Virus record (IMG/VR): IMGVR_UViG_3300023178_000060
Coordinates: 1 to 54,487 of that record
Source: a virus
Direction: 5' to 3' (one strand)
DNA length: 54,487 nucleotides
Shown here: in pieces, positions 50,550 through 54,487 of the stretch
Layout of the letters: each line of letters begins with the position of its first letter
How positions within the stretch are numbered: the stretch's first letter is position 1
Made by a program: the position numbers and the translations under genes
The notes under the pieces: model-generated
What the model was told of the DNA's origin: nothing
What the model saw: the letters and a program-made list of their open reading frames with translations, nothing else
Databases searched by the model: none

Positions 50550-50571
50550 GTATGTTACCTAATAATACAGT

Positions 50572-50579
50572 TATTTATC
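50572..50579 (-). promoter_or_regulatory. Late box GATAAATA upstream of the small-protein pair and 1697-residue fibre
   Basis: Minus-strand GATAAATA 22 bases before the ATG at 50549, with TTAGGTAA between. Confidence 0.6.
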
Positions 50580-50598
50580 AAGAAATTTGTTCACAGTA

Positions 50599-51477
50599 TT
50601 ATACTACTGTTCCAACCATAGCAATAATATCATCCTTTGCTTCGATTTCACCTGATATGGTAAATTTTATCATATTAACACCATTGTATTGAAAAATTAA
50701 ATCATTATTTGCATTAGTAGTCAACAACCATCCATTTAAATTTGTAAATATGTTGTTAGTAATACTTAAAGTTCCTGCGTTATTAAACAAAAAGCCGCCA
50801 TTTACATTACTAGTAGGTAAAGTAAAAGCTGTTATAAAATCGTTTAAATTTTGATCATACCCCGCAACTCCATTTACAACATCTATATCACTGCTTGATA
50901 AAAAGCTATTAGAAATATCATCTAACGATTTAAAACCAAATTGCCCGTTAGTTAAACTTGTTAGAACCAAATCACCAAATGTATTTGGACTATTTGCAGT
51001 TAAATTAATGTTTGAAATTTGACTCATTGTGAGTAAATCAAAATTATAACCACTGTTACCATCTGATTGTAGCACGAGGTTTGCATTATTTGTCGGATCG
51101 TTTGTAACACCATCAACATCACTTAATCCTACTAATGAATTAGGTATTTGAGTAAAACTAAATGTTCCGTCACCATCTGATTTTAAGAATAAATTTTGAT
51201 TTATCAACGGACTGTTAGTGCTGTCATCAATGTCTAATAAATTTTTTAATTCGTTTATTGGTGATTGGAAATCGTAAGTACCGTCACCTACAGAAGTAAG
51301 CACAAGTCCGCCTACGCTATCAGGAGAATTTGTTGTTTTGTCTACATAATTTATAATTTGTAGAGCGTTTGGATCATTTGTAACGATATTCCAAACAAGA
51401 CCGTCATACGACCACAATGCACCGGCTGTATTAAATGTATCGCCTACTTGTGGATTATTAGGAAAATTTAAAGCCAT
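50599..51477 (-). CDS. Fibre-like protein with short LVL.S.GDG.Y.F repeats
   Basis: A 292-residue protein whose first 32 residues (MALNFPNNPQVGDTFNTAGA, then WSYDGLVWN) match the N-terminus of the 290-residue gene at 10792-11664. Residues about 50-200 hold four repeats with core LVL(T/Q/K)S(V/L/D)(G/T)(D/N)G(T/S/Q)(Y/F)(D/S/N/G)F separated by SPD..NN linkers, spaced about 40 residues. The C-terminal part (NNIFTNLNGWLLTTNANNDL, IFQYNGVNMIKFTISGEIEA) ends in a typical fibre-tip strand. It lies 9 bases from the 230-residue gene upstream and precedes the small-protein pair. A fibre or collar component is likely. Confidence 0.75.
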   Translation of the reverse strand: MALNFPNNPQVGDTFNTAGALWSYDGLVWNIVTNDPNALQIINYVDKTTNSPDSVGGLVLTSVGDGTYDFQSPINELKNLLDIDDSTNSPLINQNLFLKSDGDGTFSFTQIPNSLVGLSDVDGVTNDPTNNANLVLQSDGNSGYNFDLLTMSQISNINLTANSPNTFGDLVLTSLTNGQFGFKSLDDISNSFLSSSDIDVVNGVAGYDQNLNDFITAFTLPTSNVNGGFLFNNAGTLSITNNIFTNLNGWLLTTNANNDLIFQYNGVNMIKFTISGEIEAKDDIIAMVGTVV

Positions 51478-51486
51478 GAAAAATCC

Positions 51487-52179
51487 TTATGATAGAGCAA
51501 TGCTATATGCTATTGCTTGCTCTGTAGTTAATCCTGTGCTTGTAATTGTAATTGTATTGCTAGATTCAGTTAATATAATATCAATTCCATTACCAGCTTC
51601 AAAAAACAATGTATCTGTTCCAATTGAATTAATTACAGTTGTATCTACTTGCACTGCACTGAATGCATTTACATCAGCTAATCCAATGTTAGGCTGTATC
51701 CATTGAGCACTGTCTACATCTTGGAAGTATATATACAATCCCATTGTATCTGTATCCATCCATATCGAACAATTTAACGGTGATCCTGGAGGATTATCTG
51801 ATGCTGAAACTGTTACACCTGCAGGAGATGTTATATTTCCACCTACTTCTAAATTTCCTGGTATTACAACTTTGTCAGTTATCTGAGCTGGTTCAAGTCT
51901 AAGATCACCACTTGTCGTTCCTAATATTTGTCCGTCAATATAAACATTGTCAATTTCTAATCTCTCACCACCTAATTGTGTTGCAAATGCAGTACCTTCA
52001 ATATCAAGAGGATAGACAGGATTTGTTTTTTTTACACCAATCCTATTATTAGTAAAATCTAAATGTAAAATATTTGCTTGATCTGGATTTGCTTGATCCT
52101 CAGCACCTTTAAATGTTAAATCTATCTCTCTTTCAAGCGTAGATGTTAACAATGGTCCGGAAATTCTTCCTACTGCCAA
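51487..52179 (-). CDS. Structural protein (fibre/connector type) with TTG start
   Basis: A 230-residue protein starting at TTG (52177-52179), supported by AGGAG seven bases upstream and by the MAVGRISG start familiar in marine T4-like phages. The order MAVGRISGPLLTSTLEREID, HLDFTNNRIGVKKTNPVYPLDIEG in pieces, VVIPGNLEVGGNITSP and YIYFQDVDSAQWIQ, then DVNAFSAVQVDTTVINSIGT and a C-terminal TSTGLTTEQAIAYSIAL is that of a fibre-associated protein with a shaft segment. A late box GATAAATA (52199-52206) lies 20 bases upstream, overlapping the stop codon of the coiled-coil gene. It heads the transcript into the fibre gene group. Confidence 0.75.
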   Translation of the reverse strand: MAVGRISGPLLTSTLEREIDLTFKGAEDQANPDQANILHLDFTNNRIGVKKTNPVYPLDIEGTAFATQLGGERLEIDNVYIDGQILGTTSGDLRLEPAQITDKVVIPGNLEVGGNITSPAGVTVSASDNPPGSPLNCSIWMDTDTMGLYIYFQDVDSAQWIQPNIGLADVNAFSAVQVDTTVINSIGTDTLFFEAGNGIDIILTESSNTITITSTGLTTEQAIAYSIALS

Positions 52180-52198
52180 TGTATTCTCCTATTTAATC

Positions 52199-52206
52199 TA
52201 TTTATC
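52199..52206 (-). promoter_or_regulatory. Late box GATAAATA upstream of the TTG-start structural gene
   Basis: Minus-strand GATAAATA 19 bases before the TTG at 52179, with AGGAG between; its last base overlaps the stop codon of the preceding gene. Confidence 0.6.
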
Positions 52207-52958
52207 TAGATTCCTAAACGAGTTTTATTGTCTAAATAAGCATCTTTGAATAGAGTATACATGTCTTCTAAAAAAGCATACAGATGAGTAATGTTAGGCG
52301 TTTTTCCTTCTATTAATAGATCGTCACAATTTTTTATATAATTTAAAACGTAAAATTTTGCTGCGTATGGATGTATTCCCCATTGTTCTAAATGTCCAAA
52401 TGTGCCTTTACTAATACTACCTTGTTGTGTCATATCTTGTATTGCTTGTTTAAATGCGGTTTTCACATGATCTTCTGTACTTGCTCGATCCATTTCTTCA
52501 TCTGATACAATATCATTGATATTGAATGATGTTTTTATTTGTTCTGCTGTTTTTTTATAATGGACAATTTCTTTTATGCAATTCTCTAAATAACCTTCTG
52601 TAGATATATAATTTGTTTTATACTTAGCAAGTTTGATCTGTTGTTTTGGTGTTAAATTTTCCTTTTGCTCATATTTTTCTATTTGCAATTTAAACTCTTG
52701 TAAACGATAAAACGTATCTGTAGATGCTTCTAAACGCTGATTTATCTGAGCATAACATTGTTTTAACCAAATAAGAGGAGAATTACCACTCATTTGCAAA
52801 TTTCCTATTTCTCTTTCATGAGATGTTTGCTCTGTTCCTATTACCCGTTTAATATTTTCTAATTCGTTAAATACAGGAGCGATTGTTTTTTCAAATTCCT
52901 GTAATTTAAGATCAATTTTTGTGATTGAAAAATCTTTTTTTTCTATAAGCTCATTCAT
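52206..52958 (-). CDS. Coiled-coil-rich protein of unknown function (250 residues)
   Basis: A helical, charged protein. Residues about 5-55 (LIEKKDFSITKIDLKLQEFE, KTIAPVFNELENIKRVIGTE) and about 70-160 (LEASTDTFYRLQEFKLQIEK, then KQQIKLAKYKTNYISTEGYL) are heptad-like; the C-terminal 90 residues (QGSISKGTFGHLEQWGIHPY, AAKFYVLNYIKNCDDLL, TPNITHLYAFLEDMYTLFKD) form a separate helical domain. Its start overlaps the stop of the propeller-like gene as ATGA. I do not recognise it. Candidates are a fibre assembly chaperone or fibritin-like helper, suggested only by coiled coil and place between fibre genes. Confidence 0.65.
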   Translation of the reverse strand: MNELIEKKDFSITKIDLKLQEFEKTIAPVFNELENIKRVIGTEQTSHEREIGNLQMSGNSPLIWLKQCYAQINQRLEASTDTFYRLQEFKLQIEKYEQKENLTPKQQIKLAKYKTNYISTEGYLENCIKEIVHYKKTAEQIKTSFNINDIVSDEEMDRASTEDHVKTAFKQAIQDMTQQGSISKGTFGHLEQWGIHPYAAKFYVLNYIKNCDDLLIEGKTPNITHLYAFLEDMYTLFKDAYLDNKTRLGI

Positions 52959-54487
52959 CCTGGTCCATGTCCGCTTGCACTTGAATTAAAATCTGTTGAT
53001 CCAAAATTTACTGCTGCAGTATTGCTGCTCAAACTCAACTTTCTCCAAACTCTGTTTGATGTTGTTCCTGCTCCATGTAGCACTATATCATTTAAATCAC
53101 TTATACTTACTCCACTGCTACTAACAGTTAAATTCATGTAGTTTGTATTCATAGACCCGCTTGCATAGTCATATCTTTTAACATAGTTTCGCGGAGTGTA
53201 TGGTGAGTTACCGTAATTACCTGTAATGTATGCTGTTGTATTGTTTGATGCTGATTGCATTACATACATTGCTTCTCCTAAGCCTGCACTATTTACTATT
53301 GATTGTGTTGTAAAATCTATTCGTTGAGTATCACTTAATCTCTGATTACTCCAGTCTCCTGCTCCAACCAACGCTATATTATCGTAATCACTAGTGGTAA
53401 AATTAGCTCGTCTACCTCTAGTAAGTAATTGACCATAATTAACATTTGTGGTTGCTGTATCATAGCTTTTGTATGACACTGTCTTAGTATTAGGTGCTTC
53501 GCCAGGAAGACTATTAGGGTTGTACCATCCGCCTGCAAAAATACAGGCTGTAGGTGTACTAGCAGCTTTACCTATAAAATGTGGTGCTGCACAGGATCCC
53601 CATGAGATTGCTTTGAAATTACTTGCTAAATCTTTTAAAAATACCCTTTGGTTTCCGGTCATTCCGTCATAACCGGTTATCATCATTGTGCTTGTATTTG
53701 TAGAGCCTGCACCACTACTGGTTGTTTGTCCTAGAGTACCAAAGTTTGTATCTCCAGATCCTGTATTCCATGCTCGTCGGGTATAATTTTCTTGTGTGTA
53801 ATTTGTATCGCTAGGTGCGTCATAAAATGAACCTCCTAATAGAACTGCATATGCTGTTGATATAGCCATAGTAAACAAATTAGTTCCATACCAAGATCCA
53901 AGGGTCATATAATAGTTATGATAATGAGCATGGGCAGTATAGTACGATGGTAGAGAATGGTTATGGTAACTCATAAAATATCGTCTAGGTGCATAAGGTC
54001 CTGTGCTACCATTCAATTTTAAGTTACCTACTGTATAATCTGCAGTTTGTGAAGAATCAAAGCCAGTCTTTGAAGTGAATGTATCTATCATCACTCCAAA
54101 TTCTGCTTCCGTCATAGAGCTGTATTCGCTCCAGTCTGCTGCTCTATAATCAGGTCCTAAACTGTTTGCTACCCTTGTATCCATTACATTTGCATCACTT
54201 GTTTCGCTATATCTATTCCTTGTAAGGGTAGTTTTTTGACTAGTTGCTGTCATGTAATAAACATCCCCACCTTCAGGGTGAGGTAACTCATACTGTCCTA
54301 GGTCAACATCAGCAACTGTTACTCCTGTACCTTCAGCAGCAAGCGCAGGATACCAAGACGTATCCGCAGAGTTAACAAAAACTTCATAAACATAGGAAGC
54401 AATTTCAAATGTATCTGTTGAATAACTTGCACTGTGTTTGATTCCTAATAAAAATGTTTGTTGCTCGTTTACTTCGTCACTTTTTAA
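52955..54487 (-). CDS. Propeller-like virion protein, partial at right edge
   Basis: The frame is open from 54253 to the window end with no stop, adding 78 sensible codons before the first visible ATG at 54251-54253, so the true start lies outside the window and that ATG is probably internal. The visible 510 residues have a beta-rich head (GVTVADVDLGQYELPHPEGG before the ATG) and then repeats of about 50-60 residues with blades such as CIFAGGWYNPNSL, DNIALVGAGDWSNQRLSDTQ, YDYASGSMNTNYMNLT and RVWRKLSLSSNTAAVNFGST, each joining a Gly-rich strand to a T..NFG or T.VNYG turn; this resembles a Kelch-type propeller. A His/Tyr-rich segment (AHAHYHNYYMTLGSWYG) precedes the blades. Likely a virion protein binding host surface. 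Confidence 0.75.
   Translation of the reverse strand, partial: LKSDEVNEQQTFLLGIKHSASYSTDTFEIASYVYEVFVNSADTSWYPALAAEGTGVTVADVDLGQYELPHPEGGDVYYMTATSQKTTLTRNRYSETSDANVMDTRVANSLGPDYRAADWSEYSSMTEAEFGVMIDTFTSKTGFDSSQTADYTVGNLKLNGSTGPYAPRRYFMSYHNHSLPSYYTAHAHYHNYYMTLGSWYGTNLFTMAISTAYAVLLGGSFYDAPSDTNYTQENYTRRAWNTGSGDTNFGTLGQTTSSGAGSTNTSTMMITGYDGMTGNQRVFLKDLASNFKAISWGSCAAPHFIGKAASTPTACIFAGGWYNPNSLPGEAPNTKTVSYKSYDTATTNVNYGQLLTRGRRANFTTSDYDNIALVGAGDWSNQRLSDTQRIDFTTQSIVNSAGLGEAMYVMQSASNNTTAYITGNYGNSPYTPRNYVKRYDYASGSMNTNYMNLTVSSSGVSISDLNDIVLHGAGTTSNRVWRKLSLSSNTAAVNFGSTDFNSSASGHGPG

Noticed and set aside
1-54487. tRNA genes, insertion sequences or integrase/attachment sites
   Set aside because: I found no cloverleaf-like sequence, transposase, terminal inverted repeats or integrase; the window fits a lytic phage.

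Overview
The window is a 54.5 kb AT-rich piece of a marine T4-like myovirus (cyanophage/pelagiphage type) that carries much of its late structural gene complement. The assignment rests on recognisable T4 core proteins: large and small terminase (gp17, gp16), head-completion nuclease gp4, tail sheath gp18, tail tube gp19, a second tube-fold protein (gp54-like), neck proteins gp13 and gp14 and the sheath terminator gp15. T4-type late promoter boxes (mostly GATAAATA, once TATAAATA) lie just upstream of many genes. No photosystem gene, tRNA or other host marker is visible, so the host (cyanobacterium, SAR11 or another marine bacterium) cannot be fixed from this window.

Layout, left to right. Positions 1-7478 (minus strand) hold the DNA-packaging block: gp4, gp16, two conserved unknowns, gp17, a large unknown, a small unknown and a histidine-rich lipoprotein. 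Positions 7480-14428 hold a subtilisin-like virion protein with Calx-beta repeats and two copper-site-like cupredoxin domains, two fibre-like proteins, a conserved small protein and the gp54-like protein. Positions 14479-18573 hold gp19 and an oversized gp18. A small HNH protein on the plus strand (18683-19021) sits between gp18 and gp13. A palindromic, apparently bidirectional late promoter drives gp13 leftward and gp14-gp15-NUDIX-cupin rightward (to 23226). From 23223 to the right edge everything is on the minus strand: a 2332-residue virion protein, smaller structural proteins, a carbamoyltransferase plus GT9-like glycosyltransferase pair, three tandem cysteine/glycine-rich paralogues, two giant paralogous fibre proteins (2007 and 1697 residues) with N-terminal chitin-binding-like repeat arrays, small conserved proteins and a propeller-like protein that runs off the right edge.

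Reading across regions, the left half packages DNA and builds the tail. The right half looks like an adhesin and virion-decoration factory: giant multi-domain fibres built from a shared kit of modules (CBM-like repeats, C-x-R-D helical modules, a beta-helix segment, beta-propeller, cupredoxin), Cys-rich Gly-rich proteins, and two enzymes able in principle to modify a glycan. The features of most interest are the type-1-copper ligand pattern in the subtilase protein, the Cys-rich triplet, the module shuffling between the giant twins, the carbamoyltransferase/GT9 pair embedded among fibre genes, and the palindromic late promoter with almost leaderless gp14. There is no gene-free stretch longer than about 110 bases; most intergenic gaps are under 50 bases and several adjacent genes overlap by 1-4 bases.
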